A stretch of 64,000 nt of DNA from Vavraia culicis subsp. floridensis (taxonomy: Eukaryota; Microsporidia; Pleistophoridae). Shown one piece after another: positions 50,835 to 60,638 of the stretch (positions are counted from its first letter, which is position 1; each line of letters starts with the position of its first letter). Location of the stretch: NCBI RefSeq assembly GCF_000192795.1, contig NW_007360611.1, positions 82,016-146,015 of the forward strand. The letters are read 5' to 3'. The notes below the pieces were generated by a model that had not been told where the DNA came from, did no database searches, and saw only the letters and a list, made by a program, of their open reading frames with translations. The position numbers and the translations under genes were made by a program.

Positions 50835-51322
50835 TGCACCCTTGTTTTGTGTTTTTGATGGATATCCCTATTTGAAACATGAAACGGTATCGAATCACAC
50901 CATTTATAACGTAGAACGTGTAACAAAAACTTATGTTGTATGAATGGGATAGTAAATACATTTTTTTGTTTGCGGAACGTATGGCCGTGCTTATATCTGA
51001 AACAAGCTTTAAAGCAGCTTGCTGTTTGTTGGCAGGTGTTATTAGCATGATGCGTGGCAAAATTCTATGGAAGTGAGCCTGGCAAAACGTTGGAGTTATG
51101 CATTCAACCAGCACCATTAGGGAAGTGTAACACTGTGCTTGTTCAAAAAGTTTATTCCCATTCAATTCGTAACACAGTGCAATTATGGATGCAATTGGTG
51201 TATAAATGATCTTTATTGACAAAACAATTGGATCGTGCTGCTCTTTAAATCATATTTCGTTTTATACCGTAACTTTTTATTTGCAGAATAGTGAAATGGT
51301 GTCAGACGGGCACTTCACCGTA
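50835..51322. other. Spacer between MRD1 and the 60-aa gene
   Basis: About 490 nt. A 141-codon minus frame overlapping it starts at TTG and is not called. Confidence 0.45.
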
Positions 51323-52564
51323 TCATTTCTGGGCAGGTTCGATGACCAATCTTCGGCCGTATAAGTGTGTGTTGTTCCCGAAATATTGATACACAGCCTT
51401 GGCGTCCTCAGGGCTGTTCAAAGTAACGAAGCAATATCCTTTGTGCATGCCGTCTCTCTTTTTTGGGAGTCTTATATCCTTCAGCTTAACCTGTGATGTC
51501 AATATGCGCTTGATCTCCTCCTTATTAGCTTGGAATGGTATGTTTTTGATGATAATCTTGTTTGTAAATTCAATTTCTTTGTGTTCAACTTTCGACACAG
51601 GCAGAAAGTCGACATATATCGCCTTGTCTTTTACTCTCCTGTATTGCAGTTCATCGTAAACTTTTTTAGCCGCCTCTTCAGATTTGAACTCAAGGAGCGC
51701 CAGACACTTGGACGGTGCCACTTTTATGGCACAGCTCCTGAAATTAAGGGACAGGAGATTGCTATTCCGTACAATAAGGACCTTCTTATTTACTTTTCCG
51801 GTCAAATTATCGAGGTTGATATTGTTGTTCTCCAAAAATCGGCGTGTTTGCTCGACAAGATGTGTCTCAACCAGAGATATGCGCGTACCTAAGTTCTCAT
51901 CCTTCAAATTCAGCAGCTCCTTTCTCGTAATCTTCTCCTCGTTGCAAATTGACTCAACCACAGATTCAAAATTAAAAAACAGCTGTGAATAGTAAGTTTT
52001 CTTGGATGAAGGCTCTTTGTAGAATGATACACTAATCCTACGCCCTAAAAGCACATCCTTTCGTTCCATTGCCTTCTTTGCGCTTTCGAGATCGTTCATC
52101 GTAATTACGGCATGGCCGTAGAATTTGCCTGTTTTCTCGTCCAATAGCATTTCAATGTCCTTAACACTGCAATCACTAAAATAGTTCAAAATGTCCTCTT
52201 TGCATACCATTGGTGGCAATTTTGTTAAATACAACGATTTGCTCTTTATTTCGACAGGTAGATCGTCGTCATCACGATTGGATTCGCTTCCCATACTTTT
52301 CAATTCTTTCGTTAACTGTTTTAATCCTTCATCTCTAACCATTTCAAGCGTTATCTGTCTATTTTGGACGTAACTACGGTGTCTCTGCCTGATCGCTTCT
52401 CTGGCATACTCTTGCTTGCTATAACCTATAAAACACACCCCCCTATTAACCAACTCATTCTTTTTCATAAGAAATATGTCCGTGATGGTACCGTACTCTT
52501 CAAAAATCGTTCTTATGTTGCTTTCTGTAATTTTTGGTGGCAAATTTTTTATAACGAGCCGCAT
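51323..52564 (-). CDS. MRD1: Mrd1/RBM19-like multi-RRM ribosome biogenesis protein
   Basis: Nucleolar RNA-binding protein of the SSU processome, needed for 18S rRNA release. Four RRMs can be placed: residues about 1-76 (RNP2 'LVIKNLP', RNP1-like 'RGVCFIGY'), 108-182 ('LYLTKLP', 'YGHAVITM'), a degenerate one at 260-325, and 335-412 ('IIIKNIP', 'KGYCFVTL'). The last RRM, with 'IKNIPFQANKEEIKRIL', 'LPKKRDGMHKGYCF' and 'THLYGRRLVIEPA', matches the final RRM of Mrd1 very well. The yeast protein has five RRMs and about twice the length, so this is a reduced form. The upstream frame opens at TTG; the ATG at 52564 has CCC 7 nt before it. Confidence 0.8.
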   Translation of the reverse strand: MRLVIKNLPPKITESNIRTIFEEYGTITDIFLMKKNELVNRGVCFIGYSKQEYAREAIRQRHRSYVQNRQITLEMVRDEGLKQLTKELKSMGSESNRDDDDLPVEIKSKSLYLTKLPPMVCKEDILNYFSDCSVKDIEMLLDEKTGKFYGHAVITMNDLESAKKAMERKDVLLGRRISVSFYKEPSSKKTYYSQLFFNFESVVESICNEEKITRKELLNLKDENLGTRISLVETHLVEQTRRFLENNNINLDNLTGKVNKKVLIVRNSNLLSLNFRSCAIKVAPSKCLALLEFKSEEAAKKVYDELQYRRVKDKAIYVDFLPVSKVEHKEIEFTNKIIIKNIPFQANKEEIKRILTSQVKLKDIRLPKKRDGMHKGYCFVTLNSPEDAKAVYQYFGNNTHLYGRRLVIEPAQK

Positions 52565-54692
52565 GTGGTGAGGGTAAAAGAATTTAGAACCAATGAACCA
52601 AAGGCGAGCTGCAATTATCAACCTTGCGAACCAGAAAAGTGGGCTTGTTTAAATGCTGTTTTTATTTGAGATGGTAGGCAAACGTACTTTTAGTGGAAAA
52701 TAAACGATTTGGGAATCGGTTAAATGGCATAGTAATACAAAATTTGATCTTCAAGGTTCGAATGATCCTCGGGCAAGTAAATAAATGACAAAATCTTTTT
52801 TTCACGTGTTACAGCCGAGATTGCGTAGCAATCGTATCGAAGAAACTTTCCTGGTGCATCACCTATCGAAACTGTTGAAAACAGTGGCACGGCACCGCAA
52901 CCATCCTAGCGATTATGATCAAAGCTTTTATTGTTGGATTTGCCGTATGAAGAATCTTTCATATAAACATGGATCCAAGCTGATACCACGGATAAATTAT
53001 TTGTAGAGCGTGTATCCTAACATAAAATAAAATTATAATAAAACTTAAATGGCAAATGTGGTGATATTTTGCGCAATTAACGTATTTTATGGTTCAAATC
53101 CGGTATAGAGCGGTGTTAAACGCAAGTTTGATATGAAAAATGCTTATTCTGACGCTTTGTAGAGCAACCCACGCCAATGACCAAAATATCAGTTTTTGAA
53201 ACTCTATATCAAACATCAAATAAACCAATCAATCATATTAGCAATACACCAATAATCGAAGGATATTTATCCAAATAGAAGAATGGTACATGCTTGAAAC
53301 GTGTTGCAGATGTGCTCTAAGATTCAAATTATCCTCATTAATATGCTTTACGCGGTTCACCACTAACTTTTTGAGGTTACCATGCTTTTGTACCTTGGCA
53401 TACGCAGCGGAACAAAGAAGATGCAATATTATGTACCAAAAGCATGAGGATCCGGAATTACCGTCGATAGATAGAAGGGAGACTCAAAAGCTGATCAAGC
53501 CCTTTAGTGATGATACATTATCCACCCCTTTCAAAAAGGTAAAAATTTTTTATTTTCCAAATTACCGTGTGATGAAAAGATGAACATTACTGTTCCATGC
53601 ATTTTTTGAATGAATGCTAGACTATTTTTAGCAAAAAAATATGTTTTAAAATGCGATTGCTGGAGACAATTAACTCTTCGGCGCCTTTTGAGGAGTGTAT
53701 TACTTGAGAAACGGTACTATACAACGTACAACAAGTGTTACGAGAAGAATAAATTTCATTGCGTCGATAATTAAATTTTCCCATTTTTATAAGCGAAATT
53801 GGCGCAGCTAGTATTCTGGTGATGGCAAGCATCTACTGCCCGCACTTTTATACAAGCAGCTAGTCGTAAGTATCTGTTAAATGCTGTCTAACGGTGAATA
53901 GACCGGTAATTGGTGGTGCTGCTTAGTACTAATTCTTGATTAAATAAATTCGCACATTTTGATACACAAATCAAATGATAAGTAAATTTGGATCAAAGAC
54001 AAGCAAATCTTCATCAAGAAGGTATACAATGGCCAAGAGATGCTATTACACTGTACAGTTCGTACTTCTGAGTTTTAGAAAAACAGCAAACTATATTTTG
54101 TGCTTCCAACAATTTATCGCAAAAACGGATTTTTTCCATAATTGATATTTATTCTTTTTCCGATTCATTCCACAATAAAAAACCGTGTAAATTTAGACTT
54201 ATCGCTGTAATACACTCTTAATTTTGATTGCAACACATTTGATTCGTTAGTCGATCAAATCAGCACATCTTTATCTGATCAATCTATCTAATTAGTTTCT
54301 GGTCCATTTAACTTTTAAATTTTATATCATATTCGCCAAATTACTTAGCTTAATTCTCTTAATTTGCTGTCTTTAATGAACATATTGATATTGTGAGAAT
54401 TTTTTGTCTCTGTTTGAAAATTTTTGCAGGCTTTTTCAACTTCTGGCTATTTTGCTGATTACTATTAAGCTTTGTTTCCTTTTGCGTCTCAAATCAAGAG
54501 AGTCATCCATACGTGCCATTGATCATACGAAAATATTCTACCTCTCAGATTACCAATAATTTTGATCATGATAAATTAATTTACTCGTGAAATGTAAAAA
54601 TTAACCTTTATAGGCTAATTTGACATAAAAATTATAATTTTACAATTTACTTGATTTGAGTACAAGCCAGACTACTCAAAAGGAGCCTGTAC
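52565..54692. other. 2.1-kb AT-rich intergenic
   Basis: Progressively AT-rich toward the homeobox gene. Two weak small frames exist on the plus strand: 73 codons at 52785 (ATG, basic, no motif) and a 50-codon ATG frame starting at 53431 (charged, 'EDPELPSIDRRETQKLI'). Neither is supported enough to call. Confidence 0.45.
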
Positions 54693-54713
54693 ATATAAAA
54701 GAAGTAATTACCC
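54693..54713 (+). promoter_or_regulatory. Homeodomain gene core promoter: TATA and CCC
   Basis: ATATAAAA at 54693-54700 and CCC at 54711-54713 lie 20 nt and 7 nt before the ATG at 54721. Confidence 0.6.
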
Positions 54714-54720
54714 TTGCACT

Positions 54721-55191
54721 ATGGGGCGAAATTCTTCATTCAAAGCTGTGAAATTTATCGACTCCACACACGAAGTTCTGCGAAGTTACAATAAACCACA
54801 AACATCTAAACGTAAAAGAACTAAGCTCACTGAGGAGCAGCTGGGTATTTTAGAAAAATCGTATCGGACAAATCACCATCCGCCTTCCGAAACCAAGGAA
54901 TCAGTGGCTGCAAAAATTGGCATTCCTATGAAGAACGTACAGATTTGGTTCCAGAACAGACGTGCGAAGGATAAAAATATAAAAGAGTACATTGTGGCTG
55001 AATCAAAGAGGAGACACGAGGAGTCATATTCTACATTAAATCGAAGAATCGATACGGATTTTATGATCAGAGGCAGCTCTGTCAGCACCCATCACCCAAG
55101 TTATAATTCTCCAGCACATGATCACGTTATGTGTAAAAGTAGCACACGTAATTCATACGATGGATCATATGATAGTCATGACAGATATTAG
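54721..55191 (+). CDS. Homeodomain transcription factor
   Basis: 156-aa protein with one homeodomain at about residues 27-87: basic arm 'KRKRTKLTEEQLGILEKSY', helix 2 'SETKESVAAKIGIP', and recognition helix 'KNVQIWFQNRRAKDK' with the invariant W-F-x-N-x-R. It has typical 60-residue length with no TALE insertion. The C-terminal 60 residues are His/Ser/Tyr-rich and probably disordered. Microsporidia encode about a dozen such proteins; in fungi relatives act in mating-type or phosphate/cell-fate control, but this one cannot be matched to a specific target. Surrounded by unusually AT-rich spacers. Confidence 0.93.
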   Translation: MGRNSSFKAVKFIDSTHEVLRSYNKPQTSKRKRTKLTEEQLGILEKSYRTNHHPPSETKESVAAKIGIPMKNVQIWFQNRRAKDKNIKEYIVAESKRRHEESYSTLNRRIDTDFMIRGSSVSTHHPSYNSPAHDHVMCKSSTRNSYDGSYDSHDRY

Positions 55192-56517
55192 CAGTAGATG
55201 ATAAGACGGTGAGAATAGTTAATGAACGATTAATCACATCATTTAATTTTCTCAATCTGTATAAATAGGTTAATTAAATATCTACTGTGGTTACTCGTGT
55301 TGGTAAATCGCATGTTTTATTTTTTATTCAGCAATCCTCGCGCCAAAAAATTCTTTCCATATAGATCACAAAAAATTAATGCCGAAAAAGTATGAGAAAG
55401 TCAATTTTAACTATTTTATTGTGTGATTCAAAATTTAGTAACCTTTAATTCTGTTTTATGCTTTGAACTGTGCTAGTTCTGAATTAATCCAACTAAAAGG
55501 TCAAAAGACTAGCTGGTTATCATCTTATTTTCTCGTATCATTATTTGTAAGTAAAAGCATTGGTAATCAGCGTGCTGCGACATTATTATCAGTGGTTACA
55601 TTGACAAGTGAGCACCAAGCAATGGTTACACATAACCATTTGAAAGTACCTAAAACCAATTTACAAATGAAAAGAACAACTCGATGCTGTTTAGTACTCA
55701 TTAATGTTTGTGTTGTGTCTCTGCCTTGAATCTGGCACAGGTTCAAAAACGATGAACAAGAAAATAACACGACAGAGAAAACCATCATTTCTCGTGTAAA
55801 TAAAAGATCAGTTCGATCTTTAATCCCTCAGGTTTAGAGAAAATGCTGATTTCCATCCCTACCGATGGAAAAAAATTCCATACTAGTAAAAAGAGCAGGG
55901 CAAGAATCAAATTGAATACCAATAGCACTCTAACACACATTAGATACCATTCCAACGTGTTTAATTAACTTCTTTTGTTCGTATGAAATGTAAATAGCTG
56001 AAAAATACGGGTCTTTGATAGGCTCTACTACCATGGAATTGATCCTCAAACATACTAAAATACTGCTTGGTGAAAATTACATTTTCAGATGCTCTGTTCT
56101 ACCTGCGTTACCAGAAACATAAACTACACAAATGAGCCAAAAGAAAAGATATTGACGGTGAGTGATCTACGCTGCACAATATTTTTGCTGTTATAGCCTT
56201 GACTTGCCAAGCAAAAATGTATCTTGTTTCTTTGTCCAAGAACAACTCTTTGAACTGTGTCAAAGACATCGTTTCAGCAACAGTGCAGAGTACTGCTGAG
56301 TTGCGGTTCAATAAAATCTAAGATCCGAGTACAAAACATGTTCACAATGCGCTATTTTTATAAGAAATGCTGAGACTCACAGATTCCACTACATCGTAGT
56401 TTTTAAACATCATTTTCGTTGATGAACTCCTATTTCGATAACAATGAAGTGCTATGATCAGCACAGATGATATCTTGAACACACTGCCTTTCAATTTTAT
56501 GACATCTGTTCCGTAAT
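55192..56517. other. 1.3-kb AT-rich intergenic
   Basis: Frames up to 88 codons overlap on both strands (55463-55788) without features. No gene seen. Confidence 0.5.
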
Positions 56518-58800
56518 CTAATTGAATAAAAAGATCAGGTCCTCGCGTTCTAACTTTTCTAGCGCGCCACAATCATTCTCAACAGTGGAATTAAACAACG
56601 CTTTTTTCTTCTTCTGTAATTCAACTATTTTTGATTCGATCGAGTCCTCAATTACGATTTTATAAATGTTTATCGGCCTAAACTGCCCTATCCTGTGTAT
56701 TCTGTCCATGGCTTGTTCTTCAACTGCTGGGTTCCACCACGGGTCCATCAGGAAAACATTGTTCGCCTCGGTTAAATTCAATGCCAGACCACCAGCCTTG
56801 AGCGATATCAGAAATATCTTAATTGTCGAATCATTCTGAAACGATTCTATGCTTGCCTTTCTTTGTGTCTGCGGCATCGAACCATATATCTTAACACATC
56901 TGAACCCAGCTCGCTCGAGCCGCCATGATAGCATTTCAAGAAAATTAACGAATTGCGAAAAAATAATTGACTTGTTGGATGAAGTACGCGCATTTGACTG
57001 TATATTGTACAGCATTTCCATTAACGTTTCCATCTTTGTGCTACTTCTCCAGTTGCCTATGTCAACCACGCTCCCTTTAACGCCTCTCGGGATGCTATGC
57101 TCTGCCTCGCCCTCCGAAATATATTTGGATATTGAATTCTGTCCATAGAATGGCATGTCCTTGTCCAAAAAATCTTGATCGGTCACACGCGTGCTGCTTT
57201 CATTCTTCGAGTCGGTTTTTCTAGCGCCACATATGCCATAAATAGAATCGTGTTCATTTGCCAAATCGGTATTATTACCAGTATCAGCATCATTATCCAC
57301 TATTGTACTCTCGTTCGCATATTTCAACTCTTTAATGGCCCTTTCATCGAAGAAATCTATCGTGATTTTCAGATGGCACACTGGGCACTTTCTATTTGCT
57401 GAAAAATACATCTCGGCTTCTTTTCTGCAGAACATATGTCCGCATTTTGACCATACAGGCTCAAAAATCTCCTCGTGACAAAGTGAGCAAATTAGCGCAT
57501 TCTTCTTGGAAAGTAAGAATGGATGGTTAGCTGCCATTCGCAGCTTCTGTATCAGCGAAAAGATGTTGACATACGATGTATCGCATTGACTGATATACGC
57601 GTTGAACTCCAACTTTGTCTTCTTGTAGATGCTCTCATAAAACTCTTTCTCCTCCTTGCTGAAATACGAACGAATAATGCGCAACTGCTTACTCGGGAGA
57701 CCGAGTTCTTTTTCCAATTTAACCTTTGTTCTTCGCAGTATAAAATGTTTGCTAATTCGTTCTATCAACTTGAAAATTTTTCTGTTGCGAGTTGTCAGCC
57801 CGAAAAGTTTCACTGGTGTGGTTATTTTCCTGTTCCACCAGCCGAAATGCTGCGATCCAAAATGACCACATGAGCAAAATCCTCTTCGCACACCGTGGTT
57901 AAGCCAAACAAATGATGCACACTCGCATTTTTTGCAGAAATACTGCCCCAGCGGTGCTATTTTTAAAAACTTGATGAGCGAAAATAAATCGCTCACTCGG
58001 TTTTGAACAGGTGTTCCAGTAACACCCCATCTTTTGTCGCTGTTTAACCGGCTTATTGCTGTATTAGTGCTGCTTCGCGAATCTTTGATCGCGTGCGCTT
58101 CATCGAGAATGATTCTCCGAAAATGCAGCTCGTATATACTGCTGAACAGGAAAGTATTATCATTATCATCATATTTGCTCGCAATTTGCTGCTGTAAATC
58201 GCCAGGTTTCCCCGTTTTTATTAGACTGCTAGACCCGCCAGCTTTTACCAGGTTTTTATTCCGCCTATAGATGCTTTCAATCTTTCCATAACTGCTAAGT
58301 ATAACATTGATTTGGTCACTTTTCAGTTTTTGGTTGTCCTGTGATATCACATTTATTCCCAAAGTGTGTTTCGCTACTTCGCTCTTCCACTGATTCAAGG
58401 CCACAACTGGTGCTATAACTAAATTAATATCACCTTGATGTCCGGTTAGTATCAATGATAAGATCTGTATGGTCTTTCCCAGTCCCATTTCGTCGGCTAG
58501 AATACCCCCGTTGACAGGGGATTGTTCACAGCTGACCATCCAATCGAGCCCTCGTTTCTGATAGGGAAGTAGTTTGGTTTTCAAATTACTTGGTACCTCA
58601 ACGTTACTGGGCACAGCCTTTTTCTTTTTGAATTTTTTTTCATTTGCTTTCAGACTCTTATGTATTGCGCTGATTTTTTTGTCCTCTTCCCTCTTTTTCC
58701 TTATATAATTGTGGTCAAAAGGTGTAAGTGTGCGTAAGTTCAGTTTTTGTTTTTTTGTCCTTACTACATGCTCGAAGTCTACTCTTACGTCCCGTTTCAT
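56518..58800 (-). CDS. RAD16: Rad16-type SNF2 ATPase with RING finger
   Basis: DNA translocase and E3 ligase subunit of global-genome nucleotide excision repair. After a basic N-terminus: 'KLLPYQKRGLDWMV', Walker A DEMGLGKT (about 103-110), 'VIAPVVALNQW', DEAH in 'RIILDEAHAIKD', and 'WGVTGTPVQNR'. A Rad16-specific cysteine segment follows ('FCKKCECASFVW', 'GFCSCGHFGSQH'), then 'ILRRTK', a C3HC4-type RING ('CSLCHEEIFEP...CGHMFC...CPVC') and helicase motifs V-VI ('SLKAGGLALNLTEAN', 'QAMDRIHRIGQ'). At 760 aa it is close to yeast Rad16 (790). The frame extends to an ATG at 58968, but that 56-aa extension is not family-like and the ATG at 58800 directly follows CCC. Confidence 0.92.
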   Translation of the reverse strand: MKRDVRVDFEHVVRTKKQKLNLRTLTPFDHNYIRKKREEDKKISAIHKSLKANEKKFKKKKAVPSNVEVPSNLKTKLLPYQKRGLDWMVSCEQSPVNGGILADEMGLGKTIQILSLILTGHQGDINLVIAPVVALNQWKSEVAKHTLGINVISQDNQKLKSDQINVILSSYGKIESIYRRNKNLVKAGGSSSLIKTGKPGDLQQQIASKYDDNDNTFLFSSIYELHFRRIILDEAHAIKDSRSSTNTAISRLNSDKRWGVTGTPVQNRVSDLFSLIKFLKIAPLGQYFCKKCECASFVWLNHGVRRGFCSCGHFGSQHFGWWNRKITTPVKLFGLTTRNRKIFKLIERISKHFILRRTKVKLEKELGLPSKQLRIIRSYFSKEEKEFYESIYKKTKLEFNAYISQCDTSYVNIFSLIQKLRMAANHPFLLSKKNALICSLCHEEIFEPVWSKCGHMFCRKEAEMYFSANRKCPVCHLKITIDFFDERAIKELKYANESTIVDNDADTGNNTDLANEHDSIYGICGARKTDSKNESSTRVTDQDFLDKDMPFYGQNSISKYISEGEAEHSIPRGVKGSVVDIGNWRSSTKMETLMEMLYNIQSNARTSSNKSIIFSQFVNFLEMLSWRLERAGFRCVKIYGSMPQTQRKASIESFQNDSTIKIFLISLKAGGLALNLTEANNVFLMDPWWNPAVEEQAMDRIHRIGQFRPINIYKIVIEDSIESKIVELQKKKKALFNSTVENDCGALEKLEREDLIFLFN

Positions 58801-59257
58801 GGGTGATAAATGACATACCAATTTTAGTAATCGTTGTAGCCGCTTCGTGATATTTGATGATAATAGGCCGTCAGTTTGGAGCACAATGCTGATCAAATCT
58901 TGTTTGTAGAGTGTTGGTCGCACAGCAACAGTAGATAATTGGATGAGCGAACGGATCGTATGGCACATTGCAAATTACGAACATCAGCTCATTCGCTATT
59001 GTTCTATCCCCTAAACAGGCTGTAACTGGTTCGGACAAGAAATTCAAATGAATGGCTTTATAACGATAAATCGCAATATTACACGGTCAAGCAAGACGAG
59101 AGGATTTGTTTCACACCAAAGGGTGCTAACGGTCTTAATTAGAATATTTGGGAAATTATCAGCACATTCTCTAGTATTCCAGAACTTTTCATAAAAAATT
59201 TATTTATATTCAGCTTCTCTGCCAGAAACAAATGTTCAAGCACTCAACATAAAATAT
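58801..59257. other. Spacer between RAD16 and SOF1
   Basis: About 460 nt. Contains the CCC element abutting the RAD16 ATG (58801-58803 complement); nothing else seen. Confidence 0.5.
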
Positions 59258-60613
59258 TTATTCCGGTTTCTTTTCCATTACACGGTTTCGCTTTCTTTCT
59301 ACCGCTTTGTGATGCTCTGTCTCGTTTCTTATTCTACCTTTTAGTTCTTTGGGTAGGAAACGGTGCCTATCGATCCTTCTGACATCACCCACATGGTAAT
59401 ACTTCTCCTTTAGCATTCGATTGCATTCCAGCGCATTTTTTTCTCTTCTGCTCATATTCTCTTTTTCGGATGCATGCAACCGCCACAGTCTGACATTTCC
59501 ATCTTCGCTTCCGCTCAGAATAAAGCGTTTTTTATATACGGAAACAGCGTTAACCGCAAGCATTCGCTTGCTATGGTACACATCTCGTGCCAATCTATCA
59601 TAAGAGTTAAATATTCTCACTGTCTTATCGATGCTTCCTGTAACAATTTCGTTGTCAACAAAGTCAATGCTTGTTACAGAATTGACATGTCCTACGAACT
59701 TTGCAACAGGAACGTTCAGTCTACGAACATCGTGCAAATACACGAAGCTGTCTTCGTTGGCAGTAACGAAGTAGACGTTGTCTTTGAACGCAATATCGTT
59801 AGTTTTGAAACCGAATCTTTCGGAAATTATGACACTCTGGCTCTTCTCATCAATTAAATCTAGATTGCGCTGCGAACGACAGAAGAAAATTTCATTGTTC
59901 TGCTTAACTCCTCTGTAACTATCGTTACATTTCATGGTTGCTGCAACCTTTCCGTATGAATTGATCGTTTTGATGAAGCCATCACCGGAACACACGAGTG
60001 TGTCTTTACCAGCAAAGATGCAATTCAAATTTTCAGAAAATGTCCAAAACTTGGTAGCAGGGATATTTCCGGCGTTCCCTTTGGCCTTAACGCAGAACAT
60101 ATTTTCCATATTTGGACCAGTCATCGTTTCATGTGCCGTTTTTACGTAACTATTTTTCATCCTGCTGTCTTCAACCATTTCTTCTTCGCAACTTTTTTCC
60201 CTACCACTCTCATTTGTGAAGAAAATATTGTTGTTATAGAACAGCAAACGGTTGCTACAGGCTATAAACACCCCATTCCTTGCAGCTGCTATGTCTTTAA
60301 GCCCATCAACATGCCCGGTCATTATAACATCACTTCCGCTTCTGACCACGATCTCGTCCGTGTACGTGCAAGATGCAATTAAATGATCCCACACACTCAC
60401 ACGGGTGACTCCATCACCAAAACACTCCACATTCCTGACAAATGGCTTGGCCAACAATCTTTCAATTTTCACTGCGTTCAGCGCACACATGTATTCTCGC
60501 TGGTTCGCAAGAGGATCCTGATCTGTTTTTTTGTAGTGCAGTTTACGAGAAGAGCACGTCTTGTGCTCTTTTGTCGATGTACTCGCTGTGTGTGTGATCG
60601 AATGAATTTTCAT
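59258..60613 (-). CDS. SOF1: Sof1/DCAF13 WD40 protein of the SSU processome
   Basis: Nucleolar WD40 protein associated with U3 snoRNP, required for 18S rRNA maturation. Family signature at both ends: 'MKIHSITHTA' start, 'REYMCALNAVKIERLLAKPFV' (the conserved R-E-Y-x-x-A-L-N-A-x-K-[LI]-E-R-x-[FL]-A-K-P-F), then WD repeats including 'GHVNSVTSIDFVDNEIVTGSIDKTVRIF'. The diagnostic 'DVYHSKRM' and 'SGSEDGNVRLWR' come next. The basic Sof1 tail ends it ('REKNALECNRMLKEKYYH', 'RIDRHRFLPKELK'). 451 aa versus 489 in yeast. The open frame starts farther upstream (60709), but the ATG at 60613 has CCCC 2 nt before it and matches the family N-terminus. Confidence 0.92.
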   Translation of the reverse strand: MKIHSITHTASTSTKEHKTCSSRKLHYKKTDQDPLANQREYMCALNAVKIERLLAKPFVRNVECFGDGVTRVSVWDHLIASCTYTDEIVVRSGSDVIMTGHVDGLKDIAAARNGVFIACSNRLLFYNNNIFFTNESGREKSCEEEMVEDSRMKNSYVKTAHETMTGPNMENMFCVKAKGNAGNIPATKFWTFSENLNCIFAGKDTLVCSGDGFIKTINSYGKVAATMKCNDSYRGVKQNNEIFFCRSQRNLDLIDEKSQSVIISERFGFKTNDIAFKDNVYFVTANEDSFVYLHDVRRLNVPVAKFVGHVNSVTSIDFVDNEIVTGSIDKTVRIFNSYDRLARDVYHSKRMLAVNAVSVYKKRFILSGSEDGNVRLWRLHASEKENMSRREKNALECNRMLKEKYYHVGDVRRIDRHRFLPKELKGRIRNETEHHKAVERKRNRVMEKKPE

Positions 60614-60615
60614 AC

Positions 60616-60638
60616 GGGGTTTGAAATATAAAATTATA
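60616..60638 (-). promoter_or_regulatory. SOF1 core promoter: CCCC and TATA-like tract
   Basis: On the minus strand CCCC (60616-60619) lies 2 nt from the ATG, and TTATAATTTTATAT (60625-60638 region) about 12-25 nt upstream. Confidence 0.5.

Noticed and set aside
50797..51222. 141-codon minus frame upstream of the 60-aa gene
   Set aside because: Starts at TTG, overlaps the better-supported small gene and has no motif.
52733..52775. tRNA-like GGTTCGAAT loop near 52755
   Set aside because: Flanking bases do not form a T stem and there is no cloverleaf upstream.
53085..53110. GGTTCAAATCC at about 53091, a B-box match
   Set aside because: The T stem fails at two positions and no A box or acceptor pairing is found.
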